Source of the DNA: Holosporales bacterium
Lineage (GTDB): Bacteria; Pseudomonadota; Alphaproteobacteria; UBA3830; JAIRMZ01
Reading direction: 5' to 3'
Assembly: GCA_031255325.1 (NCBI GenBank)
Contig: JAIRST010000043.1
Location: 1 to 24,369 of the forward strand
DNA length: 24,369 nt
Part shown: one piece after another, positions 15,460-21,895 of the stretch
Layout of the letters: each line of letters begins with the position of its first letter
Position numbering within the stretch: the stretch's first letter is position 1
Notes under the pieces: model-generated
Database searches by the model: none
Told to the model about the DNA's origin: nothing
Seen by the model: only the letters and a program-made list of their open reading frames with translations
Program-made: the position numbers and the translations under genes

Positions 15460-16374
15460 ATGCTCGATTCTAAAACTAACACTCCTCGTAGTAGCTATGC
15501 CATTGGTGTTTCTTTTCTTATTGTGAGCCTTCTCGTGGGCTCTACAAACGATGTCATCATGAAATTCGTTGGAAATCGCCTGTCGAGTCTGGAAGTAATT
15601 TTTTTCCGTTTTCTGTTTGGGTTTATTACACTTGTTCCGTTTATTATCATACATGGCAAGGCTATATTTCATACTCAACAAATGGGAATGCAGATTGTAC
15701 GCGCTGTTTTAGGGTTCATTTCCTTAACGGCCTGTGCCTATGGTGTTGTTCTTTTGACACTTGCTGAAAGCACGATCGTTTTTTGGACAATCCCGATTTT
15801 CACCCTTATTCTTTCGTCTATTTTTTTAAAAGAAAAAATTCCTTCTCAGCGTTGGATTGCTACCATCACTGCACTTATAGGTCTTGCGATTTTAGTATGC
15901 CCAGATGGCGTTCATTTAAAGCCCGCCATGTTTGTTCCTATTGGAGCCGCTTTCCTTTTTGCTGTCCAAGACGTTATGGCCAAGCGTATGATTGTTGATG
16001 AAGACCGCATTACGATGCTTTTGTACTTCGCTATTGGGACGACACTTCTAAGCCTCTTCCCTACCTTGTTTGTATGGGAAACGCCTACAGCCTATGAATT
16101 ATTTATTCTGTTCCTATTGGGGGCTGGAGGAAATCTGATCCAATACTTTTTATTTCGCGCCTTTTCTGCCACTGATTTATCCGCCCTTGCCCCATTCCGA
16201 TATACGGATTTTATCTTTTCCTCTCTCTTTGGATGGGTCTTTTTCGGAGAAGTGCTTGGTACGAGCGTCTACCTCGGTGTTGCAGTGATTGTTCCCAGTA
16301 CGCTCTATTTGGTTTACAGCGAAATTCATACTTCTCGCGGCACAAAAAAAGGCAACACAGGAAAAAATATCTAA
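15460..16374 (+). CDS. EamA/DMT-family transporter resembling the rickettsial S-adenosylmethionine importer
   Basis: 304 residues with about ten hydrophobic helices and two EamA repeats, the drug/metabolite transporter architecture. Segments EVIFFRFLFGFITLVPF, AYGVVLLTLAESTIVFWTIPIF, EDRITMLLYFAIGTT, APFRYTDFIFSSLFGW and IVPSTLYLVYSE recall the Sam transporter of Rickettsia prowazekii, which imports S-adenosylmethionine from the host. Substrate is inference; other EamA exporters are possible. AAAGAGG lies 6 bases before the ATG. It is on the plus strand inside the minus-strand phage block: divergent from the 643-aa gene by 67 bases and convergent with the 169-aa gene. Confidence 0.85.
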   Translation: MLDSKTNTPRSSYAIGVSFLIVSLLVGSTNDVIMKFVGNRLSSLEVIFFRFLFGFITLVPFIIIHGKAIFHTQQMGMQIVRAVLGFISLTACAYGVVLLTLAESTIVFWTIPIFTLILSSIFLKEKIPSQRWIATITALIGLAILVCPDGVHLKPAMFVPIGAAFLFAVQDVMAKRMIVDEDRITMLLYFAIGTTLLSLFPTLFVWETPTAYELFILFLLGAGGNLIQYFLFRAFSATDLSALAPFRYTDFIFSSLFGWVFFGEVLGTSVYLGVAVIVPSTLYLVYSEIHTSRGTKKGNTGKNI

Positions 16375-16394
16375 ATAGCGAACAGTGCGGGCAT

Positions 16395-16416
16395 AAAAAC
16401 ACCATAAAAGGTTTTT
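16395..16416. terminator. Weak hairpin between convergent transporter and tail genes
   Basis: AAAA(C)ACC at 16396-16403 can pair with GGTTTTT at 16410-16416 around an ATAAAA loop, with one bulged C. AT-rich and weak, but placed between two convergent stop codons (16374 and 16436), where a bidirectional terminator is expected. Confidence 0.3.
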
Positions 16417-16435
16417 AGGTGCGTATGGATAAGAA

Positions 16436-16945
16436 CTACACTTCTTCCAGAGATAATTGCCAGCTACTCGCCGTGCCCCATTCGTCTGTCTCGAATCCAA
16501 AATTCAGAACAGACATTATAAGCCACGGACGGAATCCGATAAAAGTTTCTTCTAAAGCGGCCGTACGCAAATTTACTCTCGTACCATCCACATCAAATGA
16601 AACAGGCTGCCCCGTACGATTCACTACGCACACGGAATTTTCCATAGGTTGACGTGCTAAATTCGTTTTATTTTCCCCTTTTTTAAGGCGTTGCCACAGC
16701 CTATGAATGCATCCCACCGTAACCTGTGTCCCTACCCAAAGGGTGTCAAATGCCGGAGAAGAAACATCCTTTCCGCGGATGATACTTCGGTATTTTGGCT
16801 GGCTTTCCAAGCTGACACACGCTAGTGCTCCATTTACTGTACGCCGAAAAACAGTATTTGAAACGGGCATTAACTGCTGAGAGCATCCCCGCCCGCTATA
16901 GGGGGGAAATCCCGCAATACTTAAAATTAATTCTGTATCCTGCAT
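16436..16945 (-). CDS. Phage tail-region protein with RRTVNG motif
   Basis: 169 residues, soluble. Characteristic pattern: YSGRGCSQQLMPV (16-28), FRRTVNG (33-39), KYRSIIRGKD (51-60), PAFDTLWVGTQVTVGC (64-79) and a closing RPW...ETDEWGTASSWQLSLEEV. I recall this pattern from conserved tail-region proteins in alphaproteobacterial prophages that have no assigned function. Its position after the tail terminator would fit a tail-tube or tail-completion protein. GAAGGA is 4 bases before the ATG. Confidence 0.65.
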   Translation of the reverse strand: MQDTELILSIAGFPPYSGRGCSQQLMPVSNTVFRRTVNGALACVSLESQPKYRSIIRGKDVSSPAFDTLWVGTQVTVGCIHRLWQRLKKGENKTNLARQPMENSVCVVNRTGQPVSFDVDGTRVNLRTAALEETFIGFRPWLIMSVLNFGFETDEWGTASSWQLSLEEV

Positions 16946-16998
16946 TTCTTCCTTCTTTTTCTAAAGCTTATACCGTACAATATAATTAGCTTTTTCCT

Positions 16999-17133
16999 TT
17001 ATTCCATCCAGCGTGGAAACAGCATAAAGCGTGTCCGTGCGCTCAATTCAAAATATTCTTCTAACGCATCAATAGAAGAAGAGTCTGAAACCACAGAGCA
17101 ATCTTCTTCCTGAGGGGATTTTTCTTCATGCAT
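16999..17133 (-). CDS. 44-residue phage protein between tail genes
   Basis: A short minus-strand frame from ATG 17133 to TAA 16999, with GGAGGAAAAG directly upstream. The product starts MHEEKSPQEEDCSVVSDSSS and ends ELSARTRFMLFPRWME: acidic first half, basic/aromatic end. Its place between the tail terminator and the 169-aa gene is where small tail-assembly proteins often lie. No family recognised. Supported by the ribosome site, spacing and strand. Confidence 0.65.
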   Translation of the reverse strand: MHEEKSPQEEDCSVVSDSSSIDALEEYFELSARTRFMLFPRWME

Positions 17134-17174
17134 CTTTTCCTCCATTCCTTCGTCAATCAATGCATACCGTTTTT

Positions 17175-17609
17175 TTAAAAAGAGTTTTCTTCTTCACTAG
17201 TAAAAATTTTTTGCAATTTTAAAAGTGCATCAAAGATAAGCGTTACAAGATAGATATCTCTTTTAACATCCTTTCTTACAGACTTCTCATGGATACAAGC
17301 CTCTCCTATCGTGTGCACTCCTTGCGTAAGAGGAATGGATTCCTGAAGGACGTTTCTTATTTGTTCTAGAATTTTCTCTGTATCGCCGCATTTCATAAGC
17401 GGTATTGATAGGGCCATCTCTCCTTCGGCGTGAACACGATTCAGCCCCACAACTTGCGTTTTTGAAATTTCAACCCACAAATGCGGCTCTTCTGTCGTCC
17501 ATAAAGGGTGACCAATACGCATTATGGGAACTTTTCTTTTTAATTCTTCGTTTTGATCAAGTGCTCTTATAATCGATTTTTCCAAATCAAATGCTGACAA
17601 ACGCAACAT
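17175..17609 (-). CDS. DUF3168-like tail terminator / tail-completion protein
   Basis: 144 residues. An N-terminal helix (FDLEKSIIRALDQNEELK) is followed by HPLWTTEEPHLWVEIS and a beta-strand series, then a helix with ILEQIRNVL and a final strand pair (DIYLVTLIFDALL). This matches the size, order and layout of DUF3168 proteins (RcGTA gp8 type), which cap the tail tube. It follows the head-closure gene by 12 bases. AGGAGG is 4 bases before the ATG. Assignment rests on gene order and overall pattern. Confidence 0.65.
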   Translation of the reverse strand: MLRLSAFDLEKSIIRALDQNEELKRKVPIMRIGHPLWTTEEPHLWVEISKTQVVGLNRVHAEGEMALSIPLMKCGDTEKILEQIRNVLQESIPLTQGVHTIGEACIHEKSVRKDVKRDIYLVTLIFDALLKLQKIFTSEEENSF

Positions 17610-17621
17610 AAATCCTCCTAG

Positions 17622-17954
17622 TTATTTTATTTCTACCATAGAAAATTCAATCCATTGTTTCTTCGGATGAATAAGTAAGCTCGATGTCGGTATAAAAAGG
17701 CCATTCTTCCACATGACACGAAAAAGGCGTGGAAATCCAGCGTTTCCTCTTATAACAACACGATACGCTGTTTGTTTCCATGAAACTCCTGGATGTGTCT
17801 CTGCCGAAATTGCTTGCAAATACGCCCACACGTGGCGCCATGTTTGCCATGTCATAGTTTCCTGCCCATATTCCGATATGGTATAGATTCCAGATTGAAT
17901 TTCAATTTGGTCAGACAGTCGGTTTAAGAACCCCTTTTGTACTATGTTATGCAT
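17622..17954 (-). CDS. Phage head closure / head-tail adaptor protein
   Basis: 110 residues, the usual size of PF05521 head-tail joining proteins. It opens with LNRLSDQIEIQSG, contains ETMTWQTWRHVWAYLQAIS (adaptor proteins typically have a W..V...WA.i.p pattern), then a strand WKQTAYRVVIRGNAGF, and closes with a short W-E-F strand. It starts 7 bases after the connector gene ends. It would sit under the connector ring at the head-tail junction. Confidence 0.75.
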   Translation of the reverse strand: MHNIVQKGFLNRLSDQIEIQSGIYTISEYGQETMTWQTWRHVWAYLQAISAETHPGVSWKQTAYRVVIRGNAGFPRLFRVMWKNGLFIPTSSLLIHPKKQWIEFSMVEIK

Positions 17955-17961
17955 AAAATCT

Positions 17962-18573
17962 TCATAAAATGTTTAACAAACGATAAGGTTGGATCAAGGC
18001 ATGCACTCCTTGCGGTAATCCTGCTTGAGCGGAAAATCCGTCACGTTTTTCATAAGCATCTGCTACAAGCATTAAAATCGCCAGACGTAATCCTTCTGGA
18101 ACGCTATCTGCTGTTTCCCCAAAGCCTGCGCTGAAAGAAATAATTAACTCGCAAGGCATTCGAGATGAACAGGCACCAACTGGCACTGTTATCGTTAACT
18201 GGGCTGGTCCATGACGTTCCATCATGCTATAATTCTCTGCTGGAATTTCCCGCTCTTGCACGCCTGTGCGCAAAACCACCGATGTAATGCGACAAACAGG
18301 CGGGCGCGGAAGAGGAACCTGTAAAACAGATATGGGATAAAGATAATCCTGTGTTGTCTGGTTCTTTGGAGTGAAGAGCTTTAATGGTGTCGCATATTGA
18401 TAAGTTTTTTGCAGAAATGACCGTCCCGTGATAACCTCTAAAGCTTCTGTACTGGCGGCAACAAGACGTTGAATCAAGGCATCTTCGGCATCAGAATCAA
18501 CACGGAGATACGCTTTTGCTTCCTCAAGAGAAATTAAAGGTGTTTGAGAAGGGTGCACAATTGTCAAAGACAT
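17962..18573 (-). CDS. Phage gp6-like head-tail connector protein
   Basis: 203 residues. The N-terminal SLEEAKAYLRVDSDAEDALIQRLVAASTEALEVITGRSF (15-53) is the hallmark of the phiE125 gp8 / HK97 gp6-like connector family (TIGR02215/PF05135). The middle has a beta-rich insertion, and the end has an FGETADSVPEGLRLAILMLVADAYEKR helix. The protein forms the ring beneath the portal. AAAGGA is 6 bases before the ATG. Confidence 0.88.
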   Translation of the reverse strand: MSLTIVHPSQTPLISLEEAKAYLRVDSDAEDALIQRLVAASTEALEVITGRSFLQKTYQYATPLKLFTPKNQTTQDYLYPISVLQVPLPRPPVCRITSVVLRTGVQEREIPAENYSMMERHGPAQLTITVPVGACSSRMPCELIISFSAGFGETADSVPEGLRLAILMLVADAYEKRDGFSAQAGLPQGVHALIQPYRLLNIL

Positions 18574-18640
18574 CGCTATTCCTTTAAGCTAAATTTTTAA
18601 AAAGCTTCTTGTTCCTTCACGAAGCCTGGGCTATATAAAG

Positions 18641-19849
18641 TTATTCTTCGAAACGTCCGACTTTGATAGCTTCAAAGTTTACAACATTTCCCCCTACACG
18701 CCGTGTAGCATAGAATTCAACATAAGGTTTAGCGCTGTAAGGATCCCTTAAAACACGTAGATCTTGGCGATCAACGATCTGATACGCTTCTGAAAAGTTT
18801 CCAAATGCTATCGAAGAACTCGCCGTTTCTGAAACAAGATCTGGCATATCATCAGCAATTAAGATAGGATATCCAAGCAATGTTGTTGGTGTTTTATCCA
18901 ACGATGGCTGCCATAGATAGTGCCCTGTTGTCGGATCCTTCAGCTTACGCACCTCGGTTAAGGTAGACCGAGGCATTATCCACGTTGCTCCTTGCAAGTA
19001 CTGACTTTTTAAGGTATGCATTAAATCTAAAATAAAATCTGCCGGTGTCGTCTCAGGGAACGCTCCATTCGCTCCACTTTTAACATGTTCAATTTTACCC
19101 CATTCCCAAGCATTCTTTAAAACGGTCTCATAAGCGAGAAACCCTTTCGGCTTTCCTTCTCCATCTCCGGTGATAAATGCTGTATTCTCAAGAATTGCCA
19201 TCTTTTCCGATATTCTTGAAATAAGCCATGATTCCAAATCAATCTGAGCATCATCCAGCAGCTTTTGTGTTGCCCGTGGATTGGCATAGAGCTCATGCAC
19301 AGGGATACGCACTTGTGCAATTTCTTTCGTACTTGTCTCGGTGCGTTCTGCTGTTTCTGCCGCCCAATTGGCATCTGGCAGATCTTTATCAACTAAGATG
19401 TCTATGGCATCTGTTGAAATGCGCTCGCACCGTGCTACTTGTCGCATGGGGGAGTATGCTTTTAAAATCTCAAAGATGCGTTCTATAGAAGGCGCAGGAA
19501 TAAGGAATCCTCCATCTTGGCCACGTGCCCCACTTAATGCCTTCTTTTCGAAAGCAAATAACGGAGCTTCCACTCCCTTGCGTAGGTAATCCAAGAACAA
19601 TTCCTTATGTTCTGTTTCTCCAGAATTTTTCTCTGAAGGTGTCGCGAGGTAGCGCGTACAAGTACTTGCTCTTCGTAAAGTCTCTTCGGCTTTGTCTAAC
19701 TGCGTATTGATACGATGGAGTTTTTCATCAGTTAATGGATCGACACCCTCTTTACTTTCTAAAGCTGCAAGCCGCTCTTCATTTACTGACTTAAAATGTG
19801 CAAAAGCATCGTATAAGGCATCGATTGTGGATCGAATATTTTCAGTCAT
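18641..19849 (-). CDS. HK97-family major capsid protein
   Basis: 402 residues. Residues ~1-105 form a charged helical delta-domain that acts as built-in scaffold and is normally removed by the prohead protease. The HK97 core begins near GQDGGFLIPAPSIERIFE (~111). Core features include AETAERTETSTKEIAQVRIPVHELYA, the E/A-loop style DLESWLISRISEKMAILENTAFITGDGEGKPKGFL, and DRQDLRVLRDPYSAKPYVEFYATRRVGGNVVNFEAIK at the end. It forms the icosahedral shell. AAGGAAAA precedes the ATG. Confidence 0.95.
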   Translation of the reverse strand: MTENIRSTIDALYDAFAHFKSVNEERLAALESKEGVDPLTDEKLHRINTQLDKAEETLRRASTCTRYLATPSEKNSGETEHKELFLDYLRKGVEAPLFAFEKKALSGARGQDGGFLIPAPSIERIFEILKAYSPMRQVARCERISTDAIDILVDKDLPDANWAAETAERTETSTKEIAQVRIPVHELYANPRATQKLLDDAQIDLESWLISRISEKMAILENTAFITGDGEGKPKGFLAYETVLKNAWEWGKIEHVKSGANGAFPETTPADFILDLMHTLKSQYLQGATWIMPRSTLTEVRKLKDPTTGHYLWQPSLDKTPTTLLGYPILIADDMPDLVSETASSSIAFGNFSEAYQIVDRQDLRVLRDPYSAKPYVEFYATRRVGGNVVNFEAIKVGRFEE

Positions 19850-19862
19850 ATGATTTTCCTTT

Positions 19863-20423
19863 TTAAAAACTTTTTTGTAAAAACAAGGTCAGACGTCGAA
19901 GCGCTATTTCAGCCAAAAGATTTTCAGCTTGTGTATCGCCTCTTCCTTTGCAATCTGTCACATTCGCCAAAGGGTTGGCAGCAAACGTTACAAGGGAAAT
20001 TTCAAGTAAAGTCACTTCCTCTAAGAAGCGCCTGGCATTATGTTCTGATGTTGGTCGGCTTTTGATTGGATAAAATCCAATGGATAATCCTTCCAATGCA
20101 CCATTTTTTAGTAACGTATAAGCTTCCCGCCCTTTTTCAAGATCGAGCAAGATTTTCCCACGCACAAAAAGTCCGTAAGAATCTTCTCGTATTTCGTGCC
20201 AAATACCGATAGGTTGTGTAGCATCATGCTGCCAAAGCAATTTCGGTGTTTTGCCAGTTTTCGCTTGATCTTTTAGACACTTTTCAAACGCTCCATGCGT
20301 TAAAATGTCTCCATCCGCGTCTACAACATCAAAAACACTTGCGTATCCTTGGAATTCTCCGGTCCGAGACAAAGCTTTTAGGTCAAGAGGCGCAGGAATT
20401 CTACGTACAAAAGAATTTCTCAT
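19863..20423 (-). CDS. HK97-type prohead protease
   Basis: 186 residues, the normal size of the S78 (PF04586) prohead proteases that clip the capsid delta-domain. FQGYASVFDVVDADGDILTHGAFEK opens the domain. The catalytic His66 is in LLWQHD and Ser114 in LEGLSIGF. An ALxxxxxxEVTLLEISLVTFAANP-type closing strand follows, seen here as LEEVTLLEISLVTFAANPLA. Encoded between portal and capsid, 13 bases before the capsid start, as usual. Confidence 0.95.
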   Translation of the reverse strand: MRNSFVRRIPAPLDLKALSRTGEFQGYASVFDVVDADGDILTHGAFEKCLKDQAKTGKTPKLLWQHDATQPIGIWHEIREDSYGLFVRGKILLDLEKGREAYTLLKNGALEGLSIGFYPIKSRPTSEHNARRFLEEVTLLEISLVTFAANPLANVTDCKGRGDTQAENLLAEIALRRLTLFLQKSF

Positions 20424-20457
20424 TGTGCTTCCTTAAATTTTTATGATGTTTTGAAAA

Positions 20458-21666
20458 TTACGCGTGCAGCGTGTCCCCATTGGGAATAGGAGGATACCCA
20501 AGTGCAGCACGTTGTTCATTGCGTGTTAGGAACGACGCTTGCGCGACACGTGCCCAAATGGCTTCTCGACGGGCTGCTAATGCCGGAATGGCATCAGGAT
20601 CGTACTCGATATGGATGTTTGTTCCAAATTTTGGGGCAAGCCATCCATTGAATTCAGACACAAGCATATCAAGAATAGGCAAGATTGTATCTTCCCAAAG
20701 ATGGAAACGTGCTTCTTTATAGTTCGAAAACGTAGCATCCCCCGGAACACCGACAAACATAGGAGGAACGCCAAAGGCCTGTGCAATTTCTCGGGCAGAA
20801 AGTTGCTTACCAGAGACAAAATCTAAATCCTTTAAGGAAAGACCCATTTCTTTCCACTCGAAATCACCTTCCAAGACGAGAATCTTTCCGGCATTCGTTT
20901 CCCCTGCGTAATTTTCCTTTACTTGCATGCGTAACGCAGCACGTTGATCTTCTGTTAAGCCTCCATGCACATTCTTTACCATTAGGCATCCTGATGGACG
21001 TCCTCCGTTTTGCAACAGAGCTAAGTTATGTCCAGAGACTGCATTATGCTGATCGATAGAACGAGCCGCCGCTTCCAGCGGACTCATACCGTACCAATCA
21101 TTCAAAGGATTAAAAAGCTTCAGATGCAAAAGTAACGCACGCGCTTTTGTTTCACCATTAACATCCCCCGTTGGTGGTAATACAAGGTATTTTCCATTTA
21201 CCGCATAGGTGTACGACACCTCTCCCGAAGTGGTTGCTGTGATGTTGATGCGATCAGGTCGTAATACAAATAATTCAATCGGTATCCCCTTATCGTTGGT
21301 ACTCCCTTCGATATAACTGTTGCCTGAGAGCAACAAATAGCTTGCAATAGATTCCATAAAAGAGGCACGGGATTGACGCTCATTAGGAGCATCCAGCATC
21401 TGCTGCAAAGGGTGTTCGTTTCCTACGAATTCATTATGTTCTTTTGCAATAAGAGCGACACTTGAAACACAGCGCGCAATTAATGAAACACAGCGATACG
21501 CAATAACATTTCCGCAAAACCCTTCATTTGTAAGACTTTTATACGTAGGGGATGTCCAACGCGGTGCGGCTAGGACATCGTATGCCATGATACTTGTTTT
21601 CGTTATGCTTTTATTGGAATGAAGGAACGAATGAGCCTTCATTTTTAAATTTTTCGTCCAGTACAC
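20458..21666 (-). CDS. Phage portal protein (HK97 family), GTG start
   Basis: 402 residues matching PF04860. Family segments: CGNVIAYRCVSLIARCVSSV, LLSGNSYIEG, LHLKLFNPLNDWYGMSPLEAAARSIDQHNAVSGHNLALLQNGGRPSG, LREMG-type region seen here as WKEMGLSLKDLDFVSGKQLSAREIAQAFGVPP, and a C-terminal LTRNEQRAALGYPPI. The start is a GTG at 21666, backed by AAGGAGG ending 7 bases upstream; the first ATG, eight codons in, has no ribosome site. The portal forms the DNA gate and would dock the terminase, which is not encoded next to it. Confidence 0.94.
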   Translation of the reverse strand: MYWTKNLKMKAHSFLHSNKSITKTSIMAYDVLAAPRWTSPTYKSLTNEGFCGNVIAYRCVSLIARCVSSVALIAKEHNEFVGNEHPLQQMLDAPNERQSRASFMESIASYLLLSGNSYIEGSTNDKGIPIELFVLRPDRINITATTSGEVSYTYAVNGKYLVLPPTGDVNGETKARALLLHLKLFNPLNDWYGMSPLEAAARSIDQHNAVSGHNLALLQNGGRPSGCLMVKNVHGGLTEDQRAALRMQVKENYAGETNAGKILVLEGDFEWKEMGLSLKDLDFVSGKQLSAREIAQAFGVPPMFVGVPGDATFSNYKEARFHLWEDTILPILDMLVSEFNGWLAPKFGTNIHIEYDPDAIPALAARREAIWARVAQASFLTRNEQRAALGYPPIPNGDTLHA

Positions 21667-21700
21667 GAATGCCCTCCTTGGCTAAACCGTGATAACTTAA

Positions 21701-21895
21701 CTACACTACTGTTGCGTGATAGATGCAGTATGCTTTAATAGCCGGGTCTATGCAATTTTTTTGAAAATTATCGTTAAAAGACAAACCACTAGTAAAAATG
21801 CTTGGTGCATTTTTTAGATCCCATTCAAACAAATCATTGACTTCTTCTCTATCCGCCTTAGAAAATTTTAGAAGATTAAAAAGAAAGATATACAT
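21701..21895 (-). CDS. Doubtful 64-codon ORF overlapping the mutS start
   Basis: Reads MYIFLFNLLKFSKADREEVNDL... to a stop at 21701. Its ATG overlaps the mutS ATG on the opposite strand, and TAGGA lies ~8 bases upstream. No family recognised. It occupies the slot upstream of portal where terminase normally is, but shows no terminase motif. It may be a small gene, a remnant, or chance. Confidence 0.2.
   Translation of the reverse strand: MYIFLFNLLKFSKADREEVNDLFEWDLKNAPSIFTSGLSFNDNFQKNCIDPAIKAYCIYHATVV
21794..21814. other. Hairpin in the portal/mutS spacer
   Basis: AAAAATGC (21794-21801) and GCATTTTT (21807-21814) form a perfect 8-bp stem with a TTGGT loop. The T run is mostly in the stem, so terminator function is uncertain. 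It lies between the divergent portal and mutS starts. Confidence 0.45.

Larger units (their letters stand above)
11105..21666 (-). mobile_element. Phage structural and lysis block (prophage remnant or GTA-like cluster)
   Basis: Thirteen minus-strand genes encode head, connector, tail and lysis proteins in an order typical of HK97-like siphoviruses, plus one inverted plus-strand transporter. The frames are intact with short spacers. Missing from the window are terminase, integrase, repressor, replication genes and a recognisable tape measure. No matching direct repeats were found by eye when comparing 10910-11104 with 21667-21893, so no attachment sites can be named. It sits directly between glmS and mutS. 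Confidence 0.85.

Noticed and set aside
16177..16500. 107-codon minus-strand ORF at the transporter 3' end
   Set aside because: Overlaps the transporter and the 169-aa tail gene; no family pattern or ribosome site.
10910..21893. Attachment-site direct repeats flanking the phage block
   Set aside because: No shared stretch longer than chance was seen between 10910-11104 and 21667-21893. The nearest tRNA (6090-6166) has no second partial copy near the block.
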